64,000 nt of DNA from Arthrobacter sp. StoSoilB20. Its GTDB lineage: Bacteria > Actinomycetota > Actinomycetes > Actinomycetales > Micrococcaceae. The DNA lies in the NCBI RefSeq assembly GCF_019977295.1, contig NZ_AP024651.1, positions 2,666,001 to 2,730,000 on the forward strand, written 5' to 3'. The notes under the pieces were generated by a model, which did not search any database, had not been told where the DNA came from, and was given only the letters and a program-made list of their open reading frames with translations. The position numbers and the translations under genes are program-made. Position 1 is the first letter of the stretch; each line of letters starts with the position of its first letter. Shown piece after piece: positions 49,748 to 59,203 of the stretch.

Positions 49748-50737
49748 CTATACGGTGGCTTCGGCCCTGCGGTGGCTTACCTTCCGGGCCTGCTTCACCA
49801 GTTCCGGTTCACCCTGGCGCAACCAGGCATACAGGGGCGCGGCGATGAAGATGGTCGCTGCAGTACCGATGAGGATACCCACGAACAATGCCAGCGAAAG
49901 GTCGCGCAACGTGCCCGCGCCCAGGAGCCCGGCACCGATAAAGAGGATCGCTGCCACAGGGAGCACCGCCACCATCATGGTGTTGATGGAACGGACCAGC
50001 GTCTGGTTGACGGCCAGGTTCACTTCTTCGCCGAACGTACGACGCGTTGAGGTGGCGATATCCGAGGTGTTTTCACGGATTTTGTCGAAGACAACCACGG
50101 TGTCGTACAGCGAATAGCTCAGGACCGTCAGGAAGCCGATGATGGCCGACGGCGTCACTTCGAAGTCGCTCAGTGCGTAAACACCCGCCGTGGTGAACAT
50201 GGTGACAAGCATGCCCACCAGGGCAGACAAGGACATTTTCCAGGTCCTGAAGTACAGGGCCATCAGGATGGCCGCCAAGCCCACGAAGACCACCAGGCCA
50301 ATGAGTGCCTGCCTGGTGACATCCTGCCCCCAGGTGGGACCAACAAAGTTAGATGTCACTTCGTTCTCGGTTACGCCATAGGCGCTGGTGAGGCCGTCCT
50401 TGATCCGGTTGGTCTCGTCGTCCGTCAGTTGATCCGTTTGGATACGCATGGTGTTGCCGGCAACGTTGGCCACGCGCGGGATGGCACCGGGTACGACGTC
50501 GTGCACGGCCTTCTCGCCGAGGGCAGCATCAGTGGTGCTCACGTTGGAAACAGTGAACTCCGACCCACCACGGAATTCGATGCCAAGGTTGAAGCCTCCC
50601 TTGGCCACCGGAATCAGGATGGAGAGGGCCACGGCGACTGCCGCAATGATGAACCAGATTTTCTTCGAGCCGACAAAATTGTACGAGCGCTTGCCCGTGT
50701 AGAGCTCATGGCCGAAGGTTGCGAAGCTCGTAGTCAT
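49748..50737 (-). CDS. secF: protein translocase subunit SecF
   Basis: 329-residue membrane protein that with SecD pulls exported proteins across the membrane using proton motive force. Six hydrophobic segments, the family start YNFVGSKKIWFII and the motifs GIEFRGGSEF and LSYSLYDTVVVFDKIREN are seen. A charged C-terminal tail (KQARKVSHRRAEATV). The ATG follows the secD stop directly. Confidence 0.95.
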   Translation of the reverse strand: MTTSFATFGHELYTGKRSYNFVGSKKIWFIIAAVAVALSILIPVAKGGFNLGIEFRGGSEFTVSNVSTTDAALGEKAVHDVVPGAIPRVANVAGNTMRIQTDQLTDDETNRIKDGLTSAYGVTENEVTSNFVGPTWGQDVTRQALIGLVVFVGLAAILMALYFRTWKMSLSALVGMLVTMFTTAGVYALSDFEVTPSAIIGFLTVLSYSLYDTVVVFDKIRENTSDIATSTRRTFGEEVNLAVNQTLVRSINTMMVAVLPVAAILFIGAGLLGAGTLRDLSLALFVGILIGTAATIFIAAPLYAWLRQGEPELVKQARKVSHRRAEATV

Positions 50738-52489
50738 TTACTTCTCCTCCTTGGTTGCCTTGGAGGAACCAGTCAGCTGGCCCTTCTCGGCAAGGCGCCG
50801 TTCTGCGATGGTCATGCGGCGCTCAGCCTCGGCTGCAGCACCGGCGTTCCGTCCACGGACGGGCGTCGGCTTCTCAGCGGGAGTACGGAGCCGCCCAGCG
50901 CCTCGATACAGCGGAATTGCACCAAGCCGGTCCGGAGACAGCCCGGAGAACCGGTGTCCTTCGCCAAAGAACTTGGTACGTGCCAGGACCTGAAGCATGG
51001 GATGGGTGAACATGAACACGACCAGGAGGTCGGCAAGGGCCGTCAGGCCCAAGGTGAAGGCAAAGCCACGTACGTTGCCGACGGCAACGAAGTACAGGAC
51101 AAGGGCAGCCAGGAGGTTGACGGCCTTGGAGGCCAGTACGGTGCGCTTGGCGCGCTTCCAGCCGTTCTCCACCGCCGATACCAGACCACGGCCCTCGCGC
51201 AGTTCGTCGCGGATGCGCTCGAAATAGACGATGAACGAGTCAGCAGTCTGTCCGATGGCAACGATCAAACCGGCAACACCGGCAAGGGAGAGCCGATAAT
51301 TCTCTGTCCAGCCGAGGATTGCAATGGCCAGATATGTCAGGACACCGGCCACCACCAGCGAGGCGATGGTAACCAGGCCAAGGGCCCGGTATTGGAAGAG
51401 CGAGTAGACAACCACCAGCAGCAAGCCGATGATGCCTGCCAGCAGGCCCAGGCGAAGCTGATCCCCACCAAGGGTAGCGGAAATCTGCTCCTGCGACTGG
51501 ATCTCGAAGCTGATGGGCAGCGCACCATAGCGGAGCTGGTCGGACAGTGCCTTGGCGGTGGCCTGCGTGAAGTTACCGGTAATCTGCGGCCGGCCATCAG
51601 TGATGACTGCCAAGGAACGCGGAGCCGAAATGACTTTGTCGTCCAGGACGATGGCGAACTGGGACTTGGGGTCGTCCTGGCCCTGCGCCTGCGCGGCAAC
51701 GTAGTACTGGTTGAGCCGCTCGGTGACGGCCTTGAACTTCTCGGTGGCATCGCCGTTGAAGACGATGTTCACGCCCCAGGAGTTGGTGACCGAACCCTGG
51801 GCGCCCTGTACCTGGGAGAAGGTGGAGTCACTGATGTCCTGGCCCCGGACTTCTACCGGACCAAGGATGTACTTGATGGCGGGAGTCGTGGCCGTGGCAG
51901 CTTCACAGGTGACCAGGGGCTTGGCGGGATCGGAGCGTTCGCGCCTTTCCGTCGAAGGATTGACGCAATCTAGTGCTTCGAACTCCTTCTGGACTTCGGG
52001 AGTGATCCAGTTGGTATCACTTGCGTTCGCCGGCTCCGCGGTGGGCTTGTTCAGCTGGTCTTCGGGCGTGCGCGATTCGACAGGGATGGCTGCAGGATCA
52101 CCGTAGGTGATGACCGGCCGGAAGTTCATGTCGGCCGAGGCCTGGATCAAGTCGCGGGTTTCCTTGGAAGGCGTCCCCGGGAGGCTGACCACGACGTTGC
52201 GGCCGGACTGGGTGCTGATTTCCGCTTCGGCAACGCCCGAGCCGTCAACACGCTGACGGATAATGGCAACTGCCTGGTTGAGCTGCTCTTCGTTGATATC
52301 GCTGGATCCCTCGACCCTGGGCGCCAGGATCATCTGGGTGCCGCCCTCGAGGTCCAGGGCAAGTTTTGGAGCCCAGCTGGCATTGCCAGTCAAAACTCCG
52401 CCACCCAGGACAGCGGTGAGTACAACGAATATTGCTCCAAGCCAGGTCAGCACCCTGCGGGCTGAATTTTTGGGGCCGGTCCGTGCCAT
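50738..52489 (-). CDS. secD: protein translocase subunit SecD
   Basis: 583 residues. The first membrane helix (about 11-31) is followed by the large periplasmic-type P1 domain with LDLEGGTQMIL and the ATLGGDQL region, then five more helices with GQTADSFIVYFERIRDELREG. ATG 52489 with AGGAAG 7 nt upstream. Together with yajC and secF it forms the accessory translocase operon. A 10-bp hairpin with a large loop lies just upstream. Confidence 0.95.
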   Translation of the reverse strand: MARTGPKNSARRVLTWLGAIFVVLTAVLGGGVLTGNASWAPKLALDLEGGTQMILAPRVEGSSDINEEQLNQAVAIIRQRVDGSGVAEAEISTQSGRNVVVSLPGTPSKETRDLIQASADMNFRPVITYGDPAAIPVESRTPEDQLNKPTAEPANASDTNWITPEVQKEFEALDCVNPSTERRERSDPAKPLVTCEAATATTPAIKYILGPVEVRGQDISDSTFSQVQGAQGSVTNSWGVNIVFNGDATEKFKAVTERLNQYYVAAQAQGQDDPKSQFAIVLDDKVISAPRSLAVITDGRPQITGNFTQATAKALSDQLRYGALPISFEIQSQEQISATLGGDQLRLGLLAGIIGLLLVVVYSLFQYRALGLVTIASLVVAGVLTYLAIAILGWTENYRLSLAGVAGLIVAIGQTADSFIVYFERIRDELREGRGLVSAVENGWKRAKRTVLASKAVNLLAALVLYFVAVGNVRGFAFTLGLTALADLLVVFMFTHPMLQVLARTKFFGEGHRFSGLSPDRLGAIPLYRGAGRLRTPAEKPTPVRGRNAGAAAEAERRMTIAERRLAEKGQLTGSSKATKEEK

Positions 52490-52515
52490 TATCGATCTTC
52501 CTGTTATCGCCGGAC

Positions 52516-52553
52516 AGCCGCCGGCCAACACTGGTGAGCGTTTGCCGGCGGCT
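52516..52553 (-). other. hairpin between yajC and secD
   Basis: 10-bp GC stem (52516-52525 with 52544-52553) with an 18-nt loop, ending 26 nt before the secD start, in the 114-nt yajC-secD gap. Possible attenuation or processing structure. Confidence 0.5.
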
Positions 52554-52603
52554 CTCAGCTGCCGTAGAAGTTGCCTTGCGCGGGGGTGCCGCGCCTGACG
52601 ATC

Positions 52604-53032
52604 CTAGTTGTCCTTCTTATCCTCTTTGTTGAGGCGCGCAATGGTTTCTTCGGGCGTCTCAACTGCGGCAGGAGCTTCAGCATCTGCGGTAGTGAGGGAA
52701 GAAGCGTCGTCCGGAACGACAGGGGCTTCCTCGACAGGCGCCTCGACTACCTTGGTAACCGCCTGGCGGTGGACCGTAGCCAGGTTGCCCGGGGAAAGCT
52801 CGATGACAACCTTGTTCTCGGCTTCGTCAATGGAGACGATGCGGCCAAAGAGACCAAAGCTGGTCATGACGTCGACGCCCGGAGCGAACTTGGACTGCAT
52901 CTCAGCCTGCTGCTGCTGGGTCTTCTTGTTGCGGCGGAACATCATGAAGACAAAGAGTCCAAGCATGACGAACAGCAATATGGTCATTGGATCCACAGGG
53001 AAGTTCCGTTCTGTACTTACGTTTTGGTTCAC
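52604..53032 (-). CDS. yajC: preprotein translocase subunit YajC
   Basis: 142 residues. One membrane helix (about 18-34, MTILLFVMLGLFVFMMF) is followed by FRRNKKTQQQQAEMQSKFAPGVDVMTSFGLFGRIVSID, the YajC core, and an acidic Glu/Ala/Pro-rich C-terminal tail that is not conserved. I chose GTG 53032 with AGGGA 7 nt upstream. It accompanies SecDF in the holotranslocase. Confidence 0.92.
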   Translation of the reverse strand: MNQNVSTERNFPVDPMTILLFVMLGLFVFMMFRRNKKTQQQQAEMQSKFAPGVDVMTSFGLFGRIVSIDEAENKVVIELSPGNLATVHRQAVTKVVEAPVEEAPVVPDDASSLTTADAEAPAAVETPEETIARLNKEDKKDN

Positions 53033-53132
53033 GGCAACGTCCCTGGCAAATCCGCGGGGCGGGTGCATGGATCAAGGACTCGAACGTGCCGAGCGTCATA
53101 CCAGTCTAGAGGGAAAAGCTGAACGGGGCGTG

Positions 53133-54209
53133 TTAACCGATGGTATCTACGCTTTCAGCGTGGTTTTCGTCCTCGCCGAAGAGTGCAAGCGCTTCCTGGC
53201 CGAAGACACCTGCCGGGACGGCGTAGCCAAGGTGTGTCCAGGCCGATGCCATTGCAATGCGGCCCCGGGGCGTGCGTCCCAAGAGACCTTCACGAACCAG
53301 GAACGGCTCGGCAACGGTCTCCACCGTTTCGGGTTCCTCCCCCACGGCAATGGCCAGGGTGGACAGCCCCACGGGACCTCCGTTGAATTTGGTAATGAGT
53401 GCTTCCAGCACGGAACGGTCCAGCCTGTCGAGGCCCTTGGCATCCACTTCGTACATGTCCAAAGCAGCCGAGGCGGACCGGGCATCGATCTGGTCAATGC
53501 CGTGGACCAAGGCCCAGTCACGGACCCGGCGAAGGAGGCGGTTGGCAATACGGGGCGTACCACGGGATCGTCCGGCAATTTCGGTAAATCCGGCCGAGTT
53601 CACCTTGAGGTCCAAAAGGCCGGCAGATCGCCGAAGAACCAGTTCCAGTTCGGCAACGGAGTAGAACTCGAGGTGACCGGTAAAACCGAAGCGGTCACGC
53701 AAAGGGCCGGGCAGGAGGCCGGCACGGGTGGTGGCCCCCACCAGCGTGAAGGGGGGCAACTCCAGTGGTATGGCGGTGGCGCCCGCACCCTTACCCACCA
53801 CGATGTCCACCCGGAAGTCCTCCATGGCCATGTAGAGCATTTCCTCTGCGGGCCGGGACATCCGGTGGATTTCATCCAGGAACAGGACCTCCCCTTCCGA
53901 CAGCGAAGAAAGGATGGCTGCGAGGTCACCGGCGTGCTGAATGGCGGGACCGCTGCTGATACGCAATGGTGCATTCATTTCTGCGGCAATGATCATGGCC
54001 AGAGTTGTCTTGCCAAGGCCCGGAGGGCCGGACATCAGTACGTGGTCGGCACTGCGTCCACGCATTTTTGACGCCTCAAGGACAAGGGCCAACTGCTTAC
54101 GGACGCGGTGCTGGCCAACAAAGTCATGCAGGTTCTTAGGGCGGAGAGCGGCTTCAATGACCCGCTCTTCCGGCTCCTCTCCCCCGTTGACGAGTGACTG
54201 CTCAGCCAC
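53133..54209 (-). CDS. ruvB: Holliday junction branch migration helicase RuvB
   Basis: AAA+ motor of the RuvAB complex; 358 residues. Walker [12 protein letters not shown] is near 65-75, Walker [10 protein letters not shown] near 115, sensor 1 [18 protein letters not shown] near 170, and a C-terminal winged helix ends at GRTPRGR. The GTG start overlaps the ruvA stop by 8 nt. Confidence 0.97.
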   Translation of the reverse strand: MAEQSLVNGGEEPEERVIEAALRPKNLHDFVGQHRVRKQLALVLEASKMRGRSADHVLMSGPPGLGKTTLAMIIAAEMNAPLRISSGPAIQHAGDLAAILSSLSEGEVLFLDEIHRMSRPAEEMLYMAMEDFRVDIVVGKGAGATAIPLELPPFTLVGATTRAGLLPGPLRDRFGFTGHLEFYSVAELELVLRRSAGLLDLKVNSAGFTEIAGRSRGTPRIANRLLRRVRDWALVHGIDQIDARSASAALDMYEVDAKGLDRLDRSVLEALITKFNGGPVGLSTLAIAVGEEPETVETVAEPFLVREGLLGRTPRGRIAMASAWTHLGYAVPAGVFGQEALALFGEDENHAESVDTIG

Positions 54210-54849
54210 GGCTGCCTACGCGGTTGCCGGCGCGGGCGCCGTCCTGGCCCAGCCACCGCAGCGTAGCTCGAAGGATCTGGGCCACGTTTCCTGCCTCAAC
54301 CAGCTCCGGAGTGTCCGCCATGGCCTTGTCGATGCTGCCGGTGGCGTCCTTCTCGGACCACCCCAGGCTGGTCATTGCGGCGACTACCTGCGGCTTCCAT
54401 TCAGCGTTCGCAGCAACCTGGGCAGCAGCTGCAGTGGAGCCGGTGCCGTGCGGAACCAGCTTGCCGGCGAGTTCCAGGACAATACGACCCGCCACCTTGG
54501 GCCCGATGCCGGGAACCTTGGTGAATGCCTTGCCGTCGCCTGTGTGCGCTGCAACGCGGATGGCTTCAGGTTCATGGACGGCAAGGACAGCAAGCGCCAG
54601 CCGCGGTCCTACACCGCTGACGCTGAGCAGGACGTCGAAGACTTCGCGTTCATCATCATCGGCGAAACCGAACAACGTGAGGGAGTCTTCACGGACGATC
54701 ATGGACGTGAAGAGTTTCGCTTCGGTTCCTACCTTGAGGTGACTCAGGGTCTGCGGAGTAGCGAAGACGCTCATTCCAGCACCGTTGAGGTCAATGACGG
54801 CGGTGGACAAACCCACGTGGGCTACGGTTCCACGGAGAAAACTGATCAA
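54202..54849 (-). CDS. ruvA: Holliday junction branch migration protein RuvA
   Basis: Tetrameric junction-binding protein, 215 residues. An OB domain ([13 protein letters not shown]) is followed by two helix-hairpin-helix segments ([35 protein letters not shown]) and a C-terminal domain III that contacts RuvB. TTG start with AGGAG upstream; 93 nt separate it from ruvC. Confidence 0.96.
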   Translation of the reverse strand: MISFLRGTVAHVGLSTAVIDLNGAGMSVFATPQTLSHLKVGTEAKLFTSMIVREDSLTLFGFADDDEREVFDVLLSVSGVGPRLALAVLAVHEPEAIRVAAHTGDGKAFTKVPGIGPKVAGRIVLELAGKLVPHGTGSTAAAAQVAANAEWKPQVVAAMTSLGWSEKDATGSIDKAMADTPELVEAGNVAQILRATLRWLGQDGARAGNRVGSRG

Positions 54850-54942
54850 GACCCGGCTCCTGAAAGATTGCGGTCAACTGGGAACGGCCCAAGTGGACTA
54901 TCCGAACATATCTACGAATACCCTAGCAAGAGCGCACGGAAA

Positions 54943-55521
54943 TCACCGTGCGCGGCGCGCTTTGGCTTCGGCATCGGCCCAGGCCTTTTGGGCCGGCGTC
55001 AGCGAACCGGCCCCGGAGGCTCCACCGGCCGCACCCATTCCGCTGCCCGCCCGCCATGCGTGGGTGAGGGCAAGTGCCAGGGCGTCGGCGGCATCGGCGG
55101 GTTTGGGTGCAGCACTGAGTCGCAGGATCTTGGTCACGAGCTTGGTGACGGCCTCCTTGTTCGCAGTGCCGCTGCCGGTTACCGCAGCTTTGACCTCGGA
55201 GGGCGTGTGCAGGGCTACCGGGATGCCGCGACGGGCTGCAGCGGCAATGACGACGCCGGAGGCCTGGGCCACGCCCATTACCGTGCTGACGTTCATTTGC
55301 GAAAAGACGCGTTCGACGGCGACGACATCGGGCTCGTGCCGGTCCAGCCATTCATCGATCGCTTCCGCGATCACCAACAGGCGCTTGTCCAGGGTCAGGT
55401 CCGCAGAGGTGCCCACCACCCCAACTGCCACCATGGTGGCCCTGCGGTTCCGCTCGATGTCCACAACGCCTATGCCGCAACGGGTGAGGCCCGGATCGAC
55501 TCCTAATACGCGAAGAGTCAA
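54943..55521 (-). CDS. ruvC: Holliday junction resolvase RuvC
   Basis: Cuts Holliday junctions after RuvAB branch migration. 192 residues. Four acidic catalytic residues are in place ([22 protein letters not shown], and [12 protein letters not shown] near the end). TTG start with AGGAAGG upstream. The C-terminal 30 residues are a Gly/Ala-rich tail. Same strand as ruvA-ruvB, order C-A-B as usual. Confidence 0.96.
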   Translation of the reverse strand: MTLRVLGVDPGLTRCGIGVVDIERNRRATMVAVGVVGTSADLTLDKRLLVIAEAIDEWLDRHEPDVVAVERVFSQMNVSTVMGVAQASGVVIAAAARRGIPVALHTPSEVKAAVTGSGTANKEAVTKLVTKILRLSAAPKPADAADALALALTHAWRAGSGMGAAGGASGAGSLTPAQKAWADAEAKARRAR

Positions 55522-55565
55522 GTCCGGGCCTTCCTGTTTTGTACCACTGGTGAATGCCGCCCCGC

Positions 55566-56321
55566 CTAGTCGGCGTCGAGGGCAGCCTGTACTTCCTCGC
55601 TGAGGTCGGCGTTGCTGTAGACGTTCTGGACATCGTCCAGGTCTTCCAAGGCATCGACGAGCTTCATGAATTTCCTGGCGCCATCGACGTCGAGCTCCAC
55701 CTGCATGGACGGAACGAATTCGGCCTCATCGGTTTCGTAGTCGATGCCGGCCTCCTTGAGAGCATCGCGGATGGCCTGGAGGTCGGAGGGCTCCGAATGG
55801 ATTTCCCAGTTCTCGCCGCTGTCCTTCACTTCTTCGGCTCCGGCTTCCAGTACAGCCATCAGGATGTCATCCTCGCTGAGGCCGTTCTTCGGCAGGACCA
55901 CTACGCCCTTCCGGGCAAAGAGGTAGCTGACGGAACCGGGGTCGGCAATGGTGCCGCCATTGCGGGAAATGGCGAGGCGGACTTCGGATGCCGCCCGGTT
56001 CTTGTTGTCGGTCAGACATTCGATCAGCAGTGCCGAGCCTTGGGGGCCGCGGGCTTCGTACATGATCTCGGTGTAATCCACGACCTCGCCCGTGAGGCCC
56101 GCTCCGCGCTTGATGGCGCGATCGATGTTGTCGTTGGGTACCGAAGTCTTCTTGGCCTTGGTAACGGCCAGTTCCAGGCCGGGGTTGCCGGCGAGGTCCG
56201 GTCCGCCCATACGGGCAGCAACTTCGATATTCTTGATCAGTTTCGCGAACGACTTTGCACGCCGGCTGTCAATGATGGCTTTTTTGTGCTTGGTGGTCGC
56301 CCATTTGGAGTGGCCTGACAT
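55566..56321 (-). CDS. yebC: YebC/PmpR-family protein
   Basis: 251 residues starting [21 protein letters not shown], the family hallmark. Members were annotated as transcriptional regulators and more recently implicated in translation of difficult proline motifs; the role here is not visible from sequence. Lies 45 nt upstream of ruvC and 4 nt after pdxT, the pdxT-yebC-ruvC order shared with mycobacteria. Confidence 0.95.
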   Translation of the reverse strand: MSGHSKWATTKHKKAIIDSRRAKSFAKLIKNIEVAARMGGPDLAGNPGLELAVTKAKKTSVPNDNIDRAIKRGAGLTGEVVDYTEIMYEARGPQGSALLIECLTDNKNRAASEVRLAISRNGGTIADPGSVSYLFARKGVVVLPKNGLSEDDILMAVLEAGAEEVKDSGENWEIHSEPSDLQAIRDALKEAGIDYETDEAEFVPSMQVELDVDGARKFMKLVDALEDLDDVQNVYSNADLSEEVQAALDAD

Positions 56322-56324
56322 GCT

Positions 56325-57026
56325 TTACGCTTCTCCTCTGATCATTCGAATAAAGAGTTCATGCACGCGCTTCTCCCCGGTCACTTCCGGATGGAAGGAG
56401 GTGGCCAGCAGGTGGCCCGAGCGCACTGCAACAATTCTAGCCACTCCGTGCAAAGCATCAGTGTGGCCGGCGTGGTCGGGATCGACCTGCGCCAGGATTT
56501 CAACGTCGGGGCCAACGCGCTCCACCCACGGCCCGCGAATGAAGACGGCGTGGACGGGATCGACGCCGGCCTCTCCTGCGCTGAAGTCCAGGCCCTTGAA
56601 ATCAAGGTCCGTCTCGAAGGATTCGCGCTGGCGTCCGAAGGCGTTTCGCCGCACAGTGATGTCCAGGCCACCGAACGTTTGCTGCGGATCGCCGTCAAGA
56701 TCCTTGGCGGGGTCGGCGATTTCATTGGCCAGCAGGATCATCCCGGCGCAGGAACCGTAGACGGGAAGACCGTCCGCTATGCGCTTTTGGATGGGATCGC
56801 GCAATTCGAAGATCCGCGACAATTTGTCGATGGTGGTGGATTCGCCGCCGGGGATGATCAGGCCGTCGACGTCGTCCAGCTCGGATGGCCGACGGATGCC
56901 TACGCCAGTGGCTCCAGCGGCCTCGACGGCGTGGAGATGCTCGCGGAAGTCGCCCTGGAGTGCCAGAACGCCGATCCTGAGTCCTGAACCCACGCGCGTT
57001 GAAGCGTCGGAAAGGGGGTTGGTCAT
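56325..57026 (-). CDS. pdxT: pyridoxal 5-phosphate synthase glutaminase subunit PdxT
   Basis: Class I glutamine amidotransferase that supplies ammonia to PdxS; 233 residues. The nucleophile is in [11 protein letters not shown] (near 95), and the catalytic His/Glu pair in [10 protein letters not shown] (near 215). It also shows [10 protein letters not shown] and IPGGESTT. The synthase subunit PdxS is at 62.7 kb, unusually separated from PdxT by murT-gatD, a CapA-like gene and an M3 peptidase gene. Confidence 0.95.
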   Translation of the reverse strand: MTNPLSDASTRVGSGLRIGVLALQGDFREHLHAVEAAGATGVGIRRPSELDDVDGLIIPGGESTTIDKLSRIFELRDPIQKRIADGLPVYGSCAGMILLANEIADPAKDLDGDPQQTFGGLDITVRRNAFGRQRESFETDLDFKGLDFSAGEAGVDPVHAVFIRGPWVERVGPDVEILAQVDPDHAGHTDALHGVARIVAVRSGHLLATSFHPEVTGEKRVHELFIRMIRGEA

Positions 57027-57115
57027 TGATCCATCATAGTGCGCTGCGCCTTGGCCGGGGTCTTCCGCGTCCTCGGGGCACCCACCCCGGGCCGGGTTCC
57101 ATGCCCTGACTGGGA

Positions 57116-57128
57116 TATATTACAGAGC
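57116..57128 (+). promoter_or_regulatory. candidate -10 box for a leaderless murT-gatD mRNA
   Basis: TATATT (57116-57121) is 7 nt before ATG 57129, with no Shine-Dalgarno in between. Strong match to the leaderless actinobacterial pattern; the -35 is weak. Confidence 0.5.
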
Positions 57129-58460
57129 ATGCTTTCCTTCAGCGTCCCCCTCGGCAAGCTGGTCCGCACACTGTCCCGGCTTCGGGGCGGAGGATCAGCT
57201 TTTCCCGGCCTGGTGGTCGAGAAAATCGATCCCGGCTTCATGCAGCGAACGCTGGCCTCGCTCCCCCACGGCGTGGCAGTGGTCAGTGGCACCAACGGCA
57301 AGACCACCACCACCAAAATGGTGGTGGAACTCCTCGAAAGCCAAGGCCTCAAGGTCTTCACCAACCGCAGCGGAAGCAACTTCACCCGCGGCGTGGCAGC
57401 CTCCCTCCTCGGTGAGGTGGACTGGCGGGGACGCCTCGATGCGGACATTGCCATCCTTGAACTCGACGAAGCCCATGCGGTGCATTTCGTCAACAAGGTC
57501 CAGCCCCGGTACAGCCTCCTGCTCAATGTCCTTCGTGACCAGTTGGACCGCTTTGGAGAAATCGACAAGACGGCCCGCTTGCTCGAGCACATCGCGTCCA
57601 GGACGACGGACACGGTGGTGTTGAACCGCGAGGATCCGCGGGTAGCCCGAATCTCCAATGTCATCAACGTCCCGGATGCGCCCCATCACCCCGTCATCCG
57701 TTACTTCGGCCTTGACGAGTCCCTGCGCAGCACTTTTCCCAATGATGACGACATGCGGACCGCCGGCTCCGGACCATCACCGTCCGGTACCTCGGTGGCC
57801 GCCGCGGCAGGCGAGCCGGTAGACCTGCCGGCTGCCGACGTCGTACTCCGACGGGTAGGTGCGCAGGACGCTGACTTCGAGTTCGACGGCGAAACTGTCA
57901 GTACCGCCATGAAGCTGCGTGGCGTCTACAACATCTTCAATGCCGCTGCCGCTTTGTCGCTGGCGCGCGCTGTCCTGGGTACCGGCCCGGTTGATACTCC
58001 CAAATTGGTCAAAGCCCTGGGCGACGTTGCTCCCGCCTTTGGACGCGGTGAAAGCCTGACCGTCGATGGACAACCCCTGGAACTGGTCCTGGTGAAGAAC
58101 CCCAGTGGCTTCCGCCTCGGACTCAAGTCCTTCCCGGCAGGCGGCTACGCCACCATGATTGCCATCAACGACAACTACGCAGACGGCAGGGATATGTCGT
58201 GGCTCTGGGACGTTGAGTTCGAGTCGTTGCGCGAGGATGGGGTGGAAGTCCTCACCGGCGTCCGCGCGTACGACATGGCCCTGCGGCTGCAGTACGACGA
58301 AGTTCCCTTCGGCACAGTGGAACCGGACATTACCGCCGCTTTGCGCACCTTCATCAACGGCTCGCGCGGCAAGCCCAAACGGATTTTCTGCACTTACACG
58401 TCCATGCTTGCCATTCGTCGCGAACTCGCCAAAATCACCATAGTGGAGGTGGTCTCATGA
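57129..58460 (+). CDS. murT: lipid II isoglutaminyl synthase subunit MurT, cysteine-free variant
   Basis: Mur-ligase-like subunit that with GatD amidates the D-Glu of lipid II. 443 residues. P-loop SGTNGKTTTT at 53-62, the central Mur-ligase ELDEAHAV (111-118) and the C-terminal DUF1727 region with NDNYADGRDMSWLWDV. The four zinc-ribbon cysteines of Staphylococcus/Streptococcus MurT, expected between about 195 and 250, are not there: this segment is Ser/Gly/Pro/Asp-rich and has no cysteine. Only one cysteine remains, in the C-terminal domain. The start follows the family N-terminus. GatD overlaps by 4 nt. Confidence 0.9.
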   Translation: MLSFSVPLGKLVRTLSRLRGGGSAFPGLVVEKIDPGFMQRTLASLPHGVAVVSGTNGKTTTTKMVVELLESQGLKVFTNRSGSNFTRGVAASLLGEVDWRGRLDADIAILELDEAHAVHFVNKVQPRYSLLLNVLRDQLDRFGEIDKTARLLEHIASRTTDTVVLNREDPRVARISNVINVPDAPHHPVIRYFGLDESLRSTFPNDDDMRTAGSGPSPSGTSVAAAAGEPVDLPAADVVLRRVGAQDADFEFDGETVSTAMKLRGVYNIFNAAAALSLARAVLGTGPVDTPKLVKALGDVAPAFGRGESLTVDGQPLELVLVKNPSGFRLGLKSFPAGGYATMIAINDNYADGRDMSWLWDVEFESLREDGVEVLTGVRAYDMALRLQYDEVPFGTVEPDITAALRTFINGSRGKPKRIFCTYTSMLAIRRELAKITIVEVVS

Positions 58461-59200
58461 CCTCGGAATCACAGCAGCCCAGCAAGGGAACCCTCCGTGT
58501 CCTCCAGCTCTATCCCCGGGAGATGAACATTTACGGGGACTGGGGGAACGCTTTGGTGCTCCAACAACGGATCAAGTGGCACGGATACACGCCGGAACTG
58601 CTTGAGTACAACGTGGGTGACGAGTTTCCCGCAGATATTGACATCGTGGTCGGTGGAGGCGGGCAGGACAGCGGACAGGTGGTCATCCAGGACGACCTCC
58701 AGGCACGGGCGGACCATCTCCGGGAACTGGCCGATGACGGTGCGCCGATGTTGGTGATCTGTGGTCTCTACCAGCTCTTTGGGAAATTCTTCAAGACCAG
58801 CGCCGGGCCGGTCATTCCCGGAATCGGGATCCTGGATGTCGAAACCCACGGGACGGATGAACGGCTGATCGGCAACGTGATCATGAAGTCGGCCGAGTTC
58901 GGCGACATCATGGGCTACGAGAACCACAGCGGCCAAACCACCCTTGGTCCCGGCGTCGAACCCCTCGGGACTGTCACCAAGGGTGCCGGCAACAACAGCA
59001 AAGACGGGCACGAGGGCGCGAGGTTTAACAACGTGGTGGCCAGTTACCTCCACGGTTCGCTGCTGCCGAAGAATCCGGCAATTGCCGACTTCCTCATCCG
59101 GACAGCGGCGGAGCGAAAGTACGGGACCTTCGTGCCGGGAACGCCCGACGACGACTACGCCCGCCTCGCGCGCGAACACGCCGCAAAGCGTCCGCGGTAG
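58457..59200 (+). CDS. gatD: lipid II isoglutaminyl synthase glutaminase subunit GatD
   Basis: CobB/CobQ-type glutamine amidotransferase of 247 residues that makes ammonia for MurT. Nucleophile Cys102 in VICGLYQLFG and His199 in SYLHGSLLPKN form the active site; the N-terminus has LYPREMNIYGDWGN. The ATG overlaps the murT stop (ATGA), so the two subunits are made together. Confidence 0.95.
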   Translation: MTSESQQPSKGTLRVLQLYPREMNIYGDWGNALVLQQRIKWHGYTPELLEYNVGDEFPADIDIVVGGGGQDSGQVVIQDDLQARADHLRELADDGAPMLVICGLYQLFGKFFKTSAGPVIPGIGILDVETHGTDERLIGNVIMKSAEFGDIMGYENHSGQTTLGPGVEPLGTVTKGAGNNSKDGHEGARFNNVVASYLHGSLLPKNPAIADFLIRTAAERKYGTFVPGTPDDDYARLAREHAAKRPR

Positions 59201-59203
59201 GCG

